Part shown: piece after piece, positions 1 through 11,988 of the stretch
How the letters are laid out: every line of letters starts with the position of its first letter
Position numbering within the stretch: position 1 is the stretch's first letter
Origin: Solen grandis
Taxonomy: Eukaryota; Mollusca; Bivalvia; Adapedonta; Solenidae
Direction: 5' to 3'
NCBI GenBank assembly: GCA_021229015.1
Contig: CM037777.1
Span: forward strand, 23,172,777 to 23,236,776
DNA: 64,000 nt
Translations under genes and position numbers: made by a program
The notes under the pieces: model-generated
The model's database searches: none
What the model was told of the DNA's origin: nothing
The model's input: only the letters and a program-made list of their open reading frames with translations

Positions 1-75
1 TTAGACCATTACCTAGCACACGCGAGGATCTAAAATAACCCGCCATCAGCGAGGTTCGAACTCAAAACGTTTTCA
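1..75 (-). repeat. possible tRNA-like SINE fragment
   Basis: Read on the minus strand, the stretch contains a box B-like GTTCGAACC (the + strand shows gaggttcgaactc at about 52-64) next to a GC-rich tRNA-like context inside AT-rich DNA. There is no clear box A and the left side is cut by the window edge. It could be chance. Confidence 0.25.
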
Positions 76-2140
76 CCACATGACCTAAAATATTTGTCAG
101 TGTCAAACGAATCTAGCAATCGTTTCAGCATTACATATATTGACCTCATACTTACTCACACGTCCAAAGAGTGTTTTTTTTTTCGATACAATTTTAATAA
201 AGATACCACAAGTAGTTTTCTATTCGGCTAAATTCGACGTATAAGAAAGAATGTTTGACCAAAATTATCTTACTAGCCTATATAGCTACTGAGCAAAACT
301 TGTAAATGGTGTCTTCTTCAGCCTGTAATAAGTTGGACGTTGTTACAAATAAGAGACCCTCTTTTAAAGAGGATATGTGAAAATGTGTGAATTAGATTGT
401 TACACAAATTCGGTTTTAATCAAGTTTGTACCAAAACGCTTACTTTGAAAAAAAAATCACAGTAACAAAAAATCAAATAGTTTAAAATCTGTTACGCTTA
501 AGGAACATAGCTCGAAATATGTAGATATGTATGAAATGAAATAAATATCGTACAAGTTTTATCTTATAGCAATTGCGAAACAAAAGTGTTTATCGGGGGC
601 TTACAGCAAAAATAGCCCTCGATATGCTATCTTTCGTAAACGAGAGGTAAACATCGATGCATTTCAACATCAAATACAAGTTCAAGTTCAAACTTTGTTT
701 TCGGAGACATATCTTACTACAGATTAGCTATAAATAATATTTATTTAATAAACAAATAAACCTACAAAGTAAATATAAAGATTAACATATATTATCTTAA
801 AAAACTTGTATTTAATATTTAAAATATATGTTTTAAACACTGAAATATTAAATTTATATCACTAGGTATTTCGATATTTAAATATTTAAGCGTTTTGATA
901 ATGCAGTGTTCTAAAATATAGTTTACCTTGCAGATTACAAACATTCAAAAGTGCTTCACACAAGCACATTCAGCATATAAAAGCGTCTAATTAGAGACTT
1001 TTTTCGTCATCACATGACCGTACAATATATTTTTGTCACCTGGACGCACTCGGTAAAAAATCCTCTGTTAAACATAAGATAAAGATCGAATAAATCTGAA
1101 GCAACAGGCGGTTTATAATTTAGCTCTGTTAACAACTTATCAATAAAAAACAATAAAAACAAAAGTTAAAAAATTGTCAGATTCTGAAATAAACGTGAAA
1201 AAAAAAACACTGGTAAATACTAAGTTTGACATTGGAAAATTTTAAAGACGGTTAGCGCAGGCCGTGCCTACAGAAAACAAAGCAATGGAAGACATAAATA
1301 CAGTTTTTTATAGGGTTGCTTGCAACGCTATTCTAGGGTAGCTTACATTCCTTCATCGGACAACATATTGGGGCTATATTTTGACACAATTACCCTTCTT
1401 TTTATTGCGCAGAGATAAAATTGCAAAAATTGATTTAACTGTGCGGAAATTTTGATTTCTATCTTATCATCAAGTGGTAATAAAATTGATATTTATGTTT
1501 ATTCATATACAATTGCTTTATATGAATAAGTATGTTTTAATAAACGATGTGCTTGAGGAAACTGCTTTAATAAATTGTAATAAAAAGGTAAATGCACAAG
1601 CGAGTCAGGCGCAATTCATTCGGACATATTTTGAACCATTATCCATTTTTTATTTCGCCCAGGTTATGTGAAAAATATGTTTTGAACGGTTACGTGAGCC
1701 GCATGGTCCTTCCGTCGAATTCAAAGGTGCCGCTGTGGCCTACGCACTGGCACCAAAACTGCAGAATTGCCAATTTCATTGTCCCTCTGTACTGTATATT
1801 GAACATGGTAAGGGACGAAATCTGACATCACTTGATTATGGAAGTCATAACTTTTTACAGATGTACGCTACCATTTTATTCTATGTACAGTTCGATCAGT
1901 CTGATATTCAATTAACACATGAAATAAATATTACAAAACAGCAACCTTAACGATGTTAAAACGCAAACTGTCGGCAAATTGTACATCTTTATAAGTCTGC
2001 TCCACTATCAACTTCCGGTTGTTATTTTCGGCGATTCTGATTGGATGACGTACAACAAATACGTGTGCAATTTCCCGCAGTATGTCGTTGTCAAGTCATA
2101 TCGCTCGATTCAAAATCCCCCCCCCCCAAAAAAAAAAAAA
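76..2140. other. AT-rich non-coding stretch
   Basis: No supportable gene, RNA or recognisable element is visible. Short open frames near 1,474-1,950 overlap in different frames and have no splice context. The stretch ends in an 11-C / 13-A homopolymer directly before the assembly gap. Confidence 0.6.
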
Positions 2141-2240
2141 NNNNNNNNNNNNNNNNNNNNNNNNNNNNNNNNNNNNNNNNNNNNNNNNNNNNNNNNNNNN
2201 NNNNNNNNNNNNNNNNNNNNNNNNNNNNNNNNNNNNNNNN
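2141..2240. other. assembly gap (100 N)
   Basis: Exactly 100 N follow a C11-A13 homopolymer. A fixed 100-base run usually marks a scaffold join of unknown true length. Confidence 0.98.
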
Positions 2241-2735
2241 GTTGTTGTGATTAAGTCCCGGGTTTGAATTCAAAGGTCAAGATCACGTCACAAAGGGGAG
2301 TATTTTGAGTGATGGGCTCTAACTCCATTATGCATGATGCATGAATGGATTTTGAAATAACTTGGCATGAATGTCCTCTTTGAGAAGATGATCTGTCATG
2401 CACAAAACCCAGGTCTGTAGCTCAAAGGTCAAGGTCACAGTCTGAGATCAGAAGTCAAGGTTACAATCACAGGTTAGAGATTGAAAAGTGGCACTCTTTT
2501 CTTAGCTCCAGCTCTTTATGTTGGTTTACATATATTGATTTTGAAATAATTTGGTATAAATAGGCTTCAAGATATGTGGAACATGCAAGAATCACGTCTG
2601 TAACCTTAGAATGTCAAGGTCACAACTAGTCAAAAGGAGAAGATGATCCTGTCATATACATGTTCAAGGTTTAAATGTCAGTGACGTCATTTAGGGGCTT
2701 GTGTCATGGTTATTGCTTCAGGCCTTGTTTTGTAA
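2241..2735 (+). repeat. decayed tandem 'AAGGTCAAGGTCAC' element
   Basis: Degenerate repeated blocks contain TTTTGAAATAA.TTGG.AT.AAT and 'caaggtcaaggtcac'-type stretches, spaced by roughly 190 bp (TTTTGAAATAACTTGG near 2,348; TTTTGAAATAATTTGG near 2,540). The right end reads ..caggccttgttttg, resembling the CTTGTT end of the pearl-like elements elsewhere in the window. The left end is lost in the gap. Probably an old member of the same structural class. Confidence 0.45.
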
Positions 2736-3409
2736 ATAATATACTGAACATGATTTGAAGCCCGACGATAGCAGCAGCTTTTTAAGATGGACCAGTAATT
2801 ATCTTCTTATCTTAGTTATCTGAGGAGAAGTAAATGATGTGATATAATTATTTTGCTGATTTATGCAAATTTCTCGGTTATAAAATAAGGGAGATGACCA
2901 AAATATTATTTCAATTTATTTTTGACATGAGTTGTTCCCTTGGTACTTGTAGTTCTTCTTACTTGATTTTACACATTGATCACCTTCGTAGCACTCTAGA
3001 AAATTGTGTAAACAAAGTTGATCCTTTGAAATATGAGATTCTCGGGGAGGTTGGCTTGTTTCCTATTATAGCACTGTATACATGTAATCAACATTTCAGA
3101 ATTCTTTTTCTCTACAACCAGTCATCAGAATTTTATTTTATTTTGCACTAATGGCCCTTACCAAAATTGTGATCAAAATGTTTAGTATTACGACATTAAG
3201 TTTCAGTTTTGAAGTTTTAAGCATCTGCAATAACAATGAATAAAACACCTATAAATTACATCACTGCCTAGTCTTGTTCCACAGAGTTGTAGTGACATAC
3301 CAAACCATGCTAATTGCTAACTTGTGTTTACATTAGTCAAGTCTAGAGCATATTCCTACTACAAACACTGTCAAGGAAAGCTAGAGTTTACTGTCTGTTT
3401 TCTTAACAG
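2736..3409. other. upstream flank / intron of the small two-exon gene
   Basis: No repeat or convincing exon is visible. It ends in a pyrimidine-rich tract and TTCTTAACAG (AG at 3,408-3,409), a good 3' splice site. The open frame at 2,894-3,151 has no splice sites to join it to the downstream gene and is not called. Confidence 0.4.
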
Positions 3410-5731
3410 CCTGATCTACACCTCCAATGGTAGATGAGTCCCCTTACTCCTGGTGTGGATCAGATTCCCTCCTGGTGAAGAGCCAGCCCAACCTTCAATA
3501 CCTCCACAAGAGGAGAGTTCATCAGGAAGACGAAGAGGAAAGTAAACAGGACAGGAGTGCCAGGGGTGTATATGGCACTTGGGCCAGAATACAAAATAAG
3601 TAAGCATTTGAATTTTGTAAATTAAATTGAACATAGGCTGTTAACATGGCTGTCACACTTTTTTTTGCCAATAGTAAGTTATTTCATGTCAGATTTTATA
3701 TCTGCATGAAACCAACATTAAAACCAAAATTGATATGTAGTTAGATTGTGAGGATACAAATAGGTTTGAGGTCATTTAGCAATGTCAAGTTTATGTTACT
3801 AAAAGAAATATGTTTTGCACAGTAACAGTATATTGAAGCTAAAATTTTGCATGTTGGGATTTGGACCAAGGTCCAGGTTACTGATACTGAAAAAAAAAAA
3901 AAGTGAAAATTTATTCTTTTGCACAAGAGTTTCAGAGTTTCAGTTTGATGCAAGATATTGACACCAATAATTGGTGTGTTGTAGAGACTTTTTCTTTGGT
4001 TTAGCTTAGAACTAGGTCAAGGTCACTGTTCCAAAAAGTGAAAAACATACTTTGCCCATATATTAAGTTCTATATTTCTCCTGATAATTTTACTTGCCCA
4101 TTTTGTACAATTCTTCAAAATCATGTTTGTTTTTGTTTTTTTTGTTGTTGTTTTTCTTGGGGGTGGGGGGGTGGGGGGGGGAGTTCATATGACTCTTGTT
4201 TTCTGAAAATTTAACTTGAAATTTTTATTTACCACCATTTTGTCGCAGTGCTTTACAAAAGTATACATTTATATGTATCACTCTCCTTAGTTTATATTAT
4301 CACTTCATATAAGATATTATGATTAAATTTACAAATCAGTGTGTAGCAGTTGTAGCAAAAGAAAGATGCAAGCTGCATTTACTACTGTCAATTCGTCTAT
4401 CTGAACTCAAGGATAGAAAAATTTGAATAAGAGATGTACATAACTGGTTAAAAAAATGAGAGCATTTTCTTTAATTATCAATTCCTGTTTTTCTTTTAAT
4501 AAAAAGCCTATTTGTTTGAGGATGTTTGGAATTTTTTCTGTGTTTGAAGCCTTAAAACTTGAGTTTGAATATTTACCTATTGGTCACGTGGTTTGCTCTT
4601 TGAGCTTTGTTGTCTCATGACAACTTCTTAGTTTTTTTTCACTGAAACCAACAACCTGAAGTTAATTTAAATTTATTTTGTAAAACTGATCACCAATAGC
4701 TCTGAAGTTGTGCATTGTTTGAATATTTGTTTCAATGATTAAGGCCAGGTTTTTTTAATTTTTAGATTTACGGACCAGCCTACTCCAAATTTTCCCAAAA
4801 CCAAAGGAAAAAAAATGTGTTTTTTTTAACTCAATTTTTTTTTTGAGTTGAAACTGCAAAACTGCCGCATATTCCATGTATTTTGGGAGCCGTCTTTTAA
4901 ACGCGACATTGATTCAAACGTTTACTATACTGAACGATATTGAGCGAAGTACGCCAAATGCTTATATCCCATGTAATCAAAAAGCAATTATATGACATAG
5001 ATGAAACAACATGTCCACATGCTCACTTGTCTTGTTTTTGTATCTTATCTTTATCTATTCATTATACATAGAATGCAACTTCTGAGATAGATTCTATGGA
5101 GGTGGAGTATGCAGTAGAGTGAGAGATGGCTTGCTCTACTGTATCAGCACACATAATTTGATCATTTTGTATTGCGAAAAAACAAATTTTTAAATTGTTT
5201 ATTGCTTGTAAAAAGAAATGTAATTGATCTTGATTTATCAACAATGCGTCTGTCTAATTACATCAATGTCGCATATGTTTTAGTTTTAACTGATAATCAT
5301 AAAGTTGTTATCAAGTTAACAATGTTGATATCCTGTCACATTGAAATGAGTTGAAACACAGTATGGATAATCCCCAATAATATTTAGTGGTTTGTACTTT
5401 ACAAGGACTGTACAGCACTACATGATGTTTTTTTTTCCTTCCTCCTTACCCTAAACTTGTAGAAAAAAATCTGTAAATCTATTAATAAAAAAAAAACCTG
5501 GCCTAAGTAAAATAATATGTTTTCAGGGAAGAGGAAATAGATCTCCAGCTACCCAAGACTGACATAGCTGTGATGAGGTGGCGATTCCTATACCACAGGA
5601 GGAAAAAATCAAATTCAAGGAAAGAGAGTGATCTCCCTTGGAACAAAATAAAAGTGGACCTGTGGCTTTTAAAAAGCGAAAGCTTGGAAACAATTCCAAA
5701 AATGTCAGGAGAAGAAATGAAACAGGATTGA
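3410..5731 (+). CDS. novel two-exon gene, 125-residue protein
   Basis: Exon 1 spans 3,410-3,599 and the terminal coding exon begins at 5,527. Seen directly: acceptor TTCTTAACAG at 3,409; ATG at 3,427, with an in-frame TGA at 3,412 just upstream that fixes this start; donor AA|GTAAGC at 3,600; acceptor TATGTTTTCAG at 5,526; stop TGA at 5,729-5,731. The first exon contributes 57 codons plus 2 bases (phase 2). Joining at 5,527 restores AAG and keeps 67 further codons open, so the protein has 125 residues. It opens MVDESPYSWCGSDS, has an acidic patch (QEDEEE) and a basic patch (YHRRKKSNSRK), and ends GEEMKQD. No signal peptide, membrane segment or known motif is visible; a soluble protein is inferred. 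The acceptor before exon 1 implies an untranslated upstream exon that I could not find. I do not recognise the family. No clear AATAAA follows the stop closely. Confidence 0.6.
4743..5503. mobile_element. PIF/Harbinger-like MITE with TAA duplication
   Basis: The ends are inverted repeats of about 30 bp. The left end reads GGCCAGGTTTTTTT followed by a TTAGATTTAC block. The right end, reverse complemented, reads GGCCAGGTTTTTTTTTT followed by AATAGATTTAC. Both sides are flanked by TAA (4,740-4,742 and 5,504-5,506). At 761 bp with no coding capacity it is a non-autonomous element. A 3-bp TAA target duplication is typical of PIF/Harbinger; other 3-bp-duplication superfamilies are not excluded. It lies inside the intron of the two-exon gene, its right end 23 bp before the exon. 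Confidence 0.75.
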
Positions 5732-6370
5732 ATCTATAAAAAATTTAGTATGAGTATAAATTTTTTAAATGCTGTGAGTGTTGCTTTAACTTGGAGTTGA
5801 CAACACAACTGAATGTTGAAAGAAGCAATCTTGGTGTGACAATTTGTGAAGTTGAGTTTATCAGGTAGTCTCAGCTGCAGTAGTTACAAAGCCCACCATT
5901 TTGCATGAAAGTGAGTCTGTTATACAACATGGGAACTTGGAAGATGCAGCAGCCTAGAGGACACAGCATAGGCATGTCTGTGTTAGTTTTGCAGTACGAA
6001 TATGGTTCTCAGCAGAAATGTTTCCTCAGCAAATACAGCATGATATAAACTTCAGGATAATGAGAAAGAGAATCCTATGTAGCCAATGCAGCATGAAACT
6101 GACCCAACTCAGTGCTGCTGTCTAGACTGATGTCTAGGAACTGTATGTGCATGTTTTCATAATTTGATAACTTGCATTCATTAATAGACCTTTTCACCAG
6201 GGGTTGGGCAGTACTTGGTATACTTCCCTGACTTTACTGACAAATCAGTGACAGGTATGCGCTTGTATACAACTGTATGGTGTGACAGCATCGTCTGCTA
6301 CAGTAAATTTAAGAAATTTCAAATTTTTTCCTCTATGAAAGCCAATGGTCAGAATATACAATTGAATCTG
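5732..6370. other. 3' flank of the two-exon gene
   Basis: Probable 3' UTR and downstream DNA. A/T-rich stretches (TATAAAAAATTT) follow the stop, but no canonical AATAAA signal is seen nearby. No repeat family is recognised. Confidence 0.35.
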
Positions 6371-7915
6371 TATAAGAGGCCACTGTATTTAGCAGTCAAC
6401 CTGATTTAATATTAACAAGCTAGCATTTTGTTATATGTTTAACTTTCATTTAGCGACCACCTCTGTTATGTGGTACATTTTTTGTTCCCTTGACTGACCG
6501 CTTAACTTAACAAGCACAAAGGGGCACCCTAGGGGGTCAGTATTTCCTCATATTCTCAATATTTTATAGAAGTGTTCAAAAATCTTTTATTAAACCAAGG
6601 GTTTTAGATTTTAAATTCTTTTCTCTTGATCACCTCATGACTGTCTGCCATAATTGCAAAAATTTAAAGTTAATCTTTTGAAAATGAAGCCCTCGGGGCT
6701 CGGGTAGTTTCCTAATATAGTCTATATGGGAAAATTTCAAAATTCTTCTTCTTTGAAGCCAATGGGTTGAATTTAATTTCTTTTTGACAAATTGGCCCAC
6801 AAACATGGATGTTTACCATTATTCCTAAAATACAATTGATTCCATGAAAAACGGGCCTCCAGATAATTGACTAATTTAAAATTCTTTGTGTCTGATTCGA
6901 AATTTGAATCGGGGTTGCTGCTGGAATTACAGTCAAATTGTTTAAGAGACGCTCAAGGGATGCCAAAAAGTGGTCTCTTAATGAAATGGTCTCGTAATAG
7001 ATTTTTTTGGAATTCCGGCAAACAAGTTCATATATACAAACTGTAAGCTAAATTGTATCATAACGTTATATTATATTCAACATGAATACGTATGTAAAAC
7101 TACACATGTTTTTGTTGTTTTATCCCAATAAACATCAACATGTTTTTGTTTCATCATATCTTTCGATTTTTAGCTGTTATGTTGAAATAATACCTTGGAT
7201 ATTGGCTGTTGTTGATTTGGTGTTCGGGGGGAAAAAAAAAACATTTGACATCGAATTCAGGGATGGATTCGGACAATTTCAAAAAAAAAATATTTTATTT
7301 AAAAATGAGCTTTCTTTTATGTCTCTGTCAAAACATAAATCCAGAAACCGATAAATTTATTTAAAAAATGGCGCCCTGGTCGTATATCATAAGATGCAAT
7401 GTACATACTTATAGGTACGAATTATTAATGGTACGCATTGCACCCGGAAGTTTTATTTACTTTTTCCCCAAAAATATTCTTTTACCAAAATCCGAAGCAT
7501 TCGGCATTTGGAGGGATGGCTTCACCTATGTTATGCTTAGTAAATGTTGAAATGGGAACCAGAATATTTTAGAATTTAGTTGCTCATGGTGAAGTCATGG
7601 TGGTCAAAAAAATTGGTTTCAGGTGAACACTTATGATCGGGAAATTGTTTGTTTGTTCGGATGTGTTAAAGATGAATATACACTGCTCCAGCGTACACGT
7701 TAATTAGCAACGGAATAAACACGGTCGCTCAAAAAAGTTGATTTTGTGCATAATCTTACGTGCTGGGACTTGGTTAATGTGGTCGCTGGTCGCATAATAA
7801 AAAGTCGCTTAATGGGATAAATTGATATAGTAAAAACGTTCGGGCGGGATTTATAACGGTCGTTTAATACAAAAGTCGTTTAATACAGGTGGTCGCATGT
7901 ACGATGTTGACTATA
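6371..7915. mobile_element. decayed non-autonomous DNA transposon (GCGACCACC ends)
   Basis: The left end has AGCAGTCAACCTG and then TTAGCGACCACCTCTGT near 6,453. The reverse complement of the right end (about 7,860-7,915) reads TAGTCAACATCG..GCGACCACCTGTATTAAACGAC. Thus GTCAAC and GCGACCACCT occur in inverted orientation at both ends. Internal copies of GGTCTCTTAA, GGTCGC and GTCGTTTAAT-type motifs (6,945-7,010 and 7,725-7,895) look like subterminal repeats. No target duplication or transposase is recognised. Limits are approximate. Confidence 0.4.
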
Positions 7916-8019
7916 GTAATATAAAATGATTTGAGTGGCTTTAAATTTAAATTTTTTTCTCTGTGAGTGATCTCTTGTTGAATCACTTTCACAAATATTT
8001 TTGGGAATTTTAAATAACT

Positions 8020-8310
8020 TGGCAATATGTTTGCTCTATTTAGATAGAGTGTTGCTTGCAAGAACCAGATTGCTAGCTGAAAGTCAAGGTCATTCTTGGA
8101 AGTCAAAGGTAAATTATCAGTGCCAATTTGCTTTATGTGGAAAAAGATCAGTGGATTTTCAGATTGTTTGGCACAAATATTTGCCCTTTTTAAAACAAAG
8201 AGATGCATGCAAAAACCAGATTCCTAGCTCAAAGGTCAGTTTTATACTTAGAGGTACAGGTGAATAGTTCTCTGAAATGTATCTTGGGCAAAGGTTTTGA
8301 TGCATCAGGC
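8020..8310 (+). repeat. two decayed tandem units (about 147 bp)
   Basis: Two related blocks begin TTGGCAATATGTTTGCTCT (8,021) and TTGGCACAAATATTTGCCCT (8,168). Each is followed by (GCTT/ATG)GCAAGAACCAGATT.CTAGCT.AAAGTCA. This is the core layout of pearl-like elements without recognisable ends. Confidence 0.45.
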
Positions 8311-8435
8311 ATTTACAGGCAGATAGGAGCAGAATAGTCTATCGCTAAGTTTATGCATTGTTTAATCAAATTTGTCTAGTTGAATTAGCATTAAATAAAA
8401 ATGAATTTTGTTTGTTTTGTTGTTATATTTTTTTA

Positions 8436-9931
8436 GCTCGACTATTCGAAGAATATGAGAGCTATTGTATGTCGCCCTGGCGTCGGCGTCTGGCATTGGC
8501 GTTGCAGCTTTTGGTTAAAGTTTTGCATGAAAGTTACTATCAACCTTATATCTCAGATAACCATTTAGAAACCATGTATTGACTTGAAAGTTTATAAATA
8601 TGTTCAGGGGCATCAGAACAACCAAGGTAGATAACTCTTGACTGAATTTTATATGAATTATGGCCTCTTCTTTACTGAAAAAATTTTGGTTAAAGTTTTG
8701 CTTGCAATATAAAATTTGGTTAAGTTTTGCTGTGCAAGCTACTATCCAGTTTATATCTCAATAACCATTCATGGTATTGACTTGAAAGTTTATGAATATG
8801 TTTAGGGGCATCAGACAATCAAGGTAGATAACTCTTGATGGAATATATTACAAATTATGGCCCCTTTTTAACTTAGAAATTTTGGTTAAAGTTTTGCATG
8901 CAAGATACTCTCATCCTTATATTTCAGTATCCAGGCATGCAATTGATTTAAAACATCTGTAATATGTTTGGGGTATCATACTTTCATGGTAGATAACTCT
9001 TGATGGAATATGTTACAAATTATGGCCCCTTTTAAACTTAGAAAGTTTTGCATGCAAGGTACTTGCATGCTAATATCTCAGTATCCAAGCATGCGATTGA
9101 TTTGAAACATCTTTAATACATTTTGGGTTATCATACTATCAAGTCAGAGAACTTTTGATGGAATATATTAAAAGTTATGTCCTCGTTTTTAACTTAGAAA
9201 TTTTGGTTAAAGTTTTGCATGCGAGGTACTTTCATGCTAATATCTCAGTATCCAAGCATGCGATTGATTTGAAATATCTTAATACATTTTGGGGTATCAT
9301 ACTATCAAGTCAGAGACTTTTGATGGAATATTATTACAAGTTATGTCCTCGTTTTTAATTTAGAAATTTTGGTTAAAGTTTTGCATGCAAGGTACTTCCA
9401 TGCTTATATCTCAGAGTCCAGGCATGGGATTGATTTGAAACATCTTCAATATGTTTAGGGGTATCATACTATAAAGGAAGATACACTTGATGGAATATAT
9501 TGAAAATTATGGCCCCTTTTAACTTTAGAATTTTGGTTAAAGTTTTGCATTCAAGCTACTATCCAGTTTATATCTCAGAAATTGATTGTGGAATTGACTA
9601 GAAAGTTAAGAAGTGTCTTCAGGGGCATCGAAAACCAAGCAGGATAACTTTTGGACTGAATTTTTTGCAAATTATGGCCCTTCTCTAATTTGGATTTTTG
9701 GTTAAAGTTTTGCATGCACAGTGTTATTGTGCTTATGTCTTAGTAACTAGGCATGGGATTGATTTTAGATTTCATAAAAATATATAGGGCTATCAGACTA
9801 TCAAGGTATATTATTTTTGATTATTATTATGTACAGGGTATGTGAAGGGCAAGAATTGAAATGGATTTCATTTGATTTACCAACAAGCATTTTGAATAGT
9901 CGAGCGTGCTGTCTTCTGACAGCTCTTGTTT
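8436..9931 (+). mobile_element. pearl / Helentron-like element, family A
   Basis: The left subterminal repeat GCTCGACTATTC (8,436-8,447) is matched by its exact complement GAATAGTCGAGC at 9,894-9,905. A CGTCGGCGTC stretch follows the left end. A tandem core then repeats with about 165-bp spacing, marked by TTTGGTTAAAGTTTTGCATG (near 8,511, 8,686, 8,882, 9,203, 9,369, 9,533 and 9,697; a unit near 9,045 lost part of the motif). Two bases after the right repeat is a perfect hairpin GCTGTC-TTCT-GACAGC (9,908-9,923), followed by TCTTGTTT. No coding potential. The layout matches bivalve pearl elements and Helentron-derived HINEs; classification is inference. Confidence 0.8.
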
Positions 9932-10094
9932 CTCATTACAAAAAGTTTGCAAATAAACAGACTTCCAGTGGTGACAAACATAACAAGAGCACCTGTTAAT
10001 TTTCGTATTGTTTAATTAGTTTTTTCTAAACTTTATTTATTTTACATTGACTATGAAACAAGTTATCACAACTTATTTTAATCACTCTCGATGG

Positions 10095-10262
10095 CTTTGG
10101 TGGCGGCGTAACTGATCATTATTGGGGTGGAAACCATAAAGCCAGGAGAAAAACCATGTGTCTGGACGGGCGACCACTGTACCCTCTCACGTTACGCGAC
10201 CAGGAATCGAACCCGGACGCATTGGTGAGAAGCAAGGCGCATTACGTTATCCAAGCACATGA
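10095..10262 (-). mobile_element. tRNA-derived SINE, family 3
   Basis: On the minus strand, box B-type GGGTTCGATTCC appears (+ strand: ggaatcgaaccc, 10,202-10,213). Upstream of it on that strand is a tRNA-like head through the former anticodon arm (ttgcttctcaccaatgcg), and downstream a GC-rich body unlike the flanks. No tail or target duplication was identified. Confidence 0.5.
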
Positions 10263-11725
10263 TGAAAAAGTAAAAATCTTCTCTTTAAATCATAACTTAA
10301 TTCCTCAAAAAAAAGAAAAACTATTAAAACTTCAAACAAGAAAACTCCCACCGTAATAGCCATATTTCATATCTGGTCACTGGATGGCAATATTTCTTTG
10401 ATTCTATGTCACTTTTAGTTTAAATACATCTAAAATAAAAAAGTTATTGCTAGGCGTTTTTTAATTAGGTTAAGGGAAGTGTTCCATATTTCAGTTATCA
10501 ATAATCTCTTGGAGAATATATAATTTTTTAGAGTATGAAAAAAAAAAAAATGAATTTGAAACTTGAGAAAAACTTATGGTACAAAGCCACGTTATATAAT
10601 TCTTTTCAAATTTCATAAATCAAAACTTCAACATAGAGAATGGAGACAATAAAGTTAGAGTTTTCAGGGGAGATAACTAAAAAAAAAACAAAAACGCCAT
10701 GGGGATGTTATCAAAATACACTTGTGAATTTGACCCTTGGTTTTACATAGTTTGACATCTTTAAGCTTATTATATCTTTGGAAGGGGTGGGGGTATATGG
10801 GATCAGGTTGTCCGTCTGTAGACAAAATTTTGTGCATGCTTATTCTTCTATAGAGTTTTGCCAATTTTGATCAAATATCACATGATCCTTCCTACTATGG
10901 GAAGTTGTGCACCTGCAATTTTCATTTTGGTTCATCAACTATTACAGAAATTATGCCACTTTGATTTTTTTTCCCTTTATAGAATATATAGGGAACAAAC
11001 ATATGGTTTCCGTTGAATACCTCTTGTTAGGCATATTTAGTAGGTAGATGCCTTATAGGAAGAGGAAGTTTGGGATTGATTTTCAGGTCAACAGGGTCAA
11101 TGGTCACTTACTTACTATAGTCAGCAGCTTGAATCTTGGTTTGGTTTTCTTTACATTTGAACAGTTGAACTTGGGTCTTGCATGTTAATAATGACATATA
11201 AAACATGTACATACATCTATATGTCTTTCATTTGTATCCCTGCATTCCTACATTCATGTGAAGTAGCTATCAACAAGCATGCTCACAAGCACTGAGTCTG
11301 GTTGTTTGGGGTGATGGGGGGAATGGGGTATGTGTGGGTGTGTGTGTGTGGGGGGGGGCTATATTCATGAGCCTTTGACTTACAGTTCTAGTATTGTAAA
11401 GTTATACTTGTATTTTTTGGTGGTTTTGACTGCTATTAGGGTGGGAAAACCTTAAGTTACGCAATTAATTTACACAAACGCATTTTTAATTTCCGTACCA
11501 GAATGAAATACTTTCTAACATTTTTAATTTCAATTTCTCATACTGCACATCACTGTTGTACCTTGATGAAATATAAAGCTATGTTCTAAATGATGATAAT
11601 GATTAAACCATTTGGGTAATTGTACACACCATTTCACTTGACTAAATGCAGATAACTCAGTCAAGAATTGAAAAGTTTGCAAAAAGTGTGAGGCTGGCAC
11701 AGTGGGAACAAAAAGCATGACCTTG
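10263..11725. other. non-coding stretch
   Basis: No gene or element is recognised. It contains a G/T-rich low-complexity tract at about 11,305-11,360 (GTGTGTGTG then G9). Confidence 0.5.
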
Positions 11726-11770
11726 CACACACACACACATATATATATATATATTATATATTATATGATA
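11726..11770. repeat. CA/TA compound microsatellite
   Basis: ACACACACACAC runs directly into ATATATATATAT and imperfect TATATTATAT. Confidence 0.95.
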
Positions 11771-11780
11771 TGACATATAT

Positions 11781-11988
11781 TTCAGTCATATAGCGACGTC
11801 CAGCTAATCACTGGTGGAGGAAGACCCCGCATGAAGACTGAGGAAGACTGAGGCATCCGGGTAGAACCACCGACCTATCGCAAGCCAGCTGAAAGGCTTC
11901 CTCACATGAAAATCTGAATGACCCTGTCGGGATTCGAACTCACGCGGTGAGGGACTGAGCGACTTTAACCTCTCGGCCACGGACTGAA
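11781..11988 (-). mobile_element. tRNA-derived SINE, family 2
   Basis: On the minus strand the element starts near CCGTGGCCGAGAGG (box A-like, 11,970-11,985) and has box B GAGTTCGAATCCC (+ strand gggattcgaactc, 11,929-11,941). It continues through a conserved body (TTCATGTGAGGAAGCC, GGTGGTTCTACCCGG) to GTCGCTATATGACTGAA. The same body recurs at 57,671-57,928. Confidence 0.75.
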
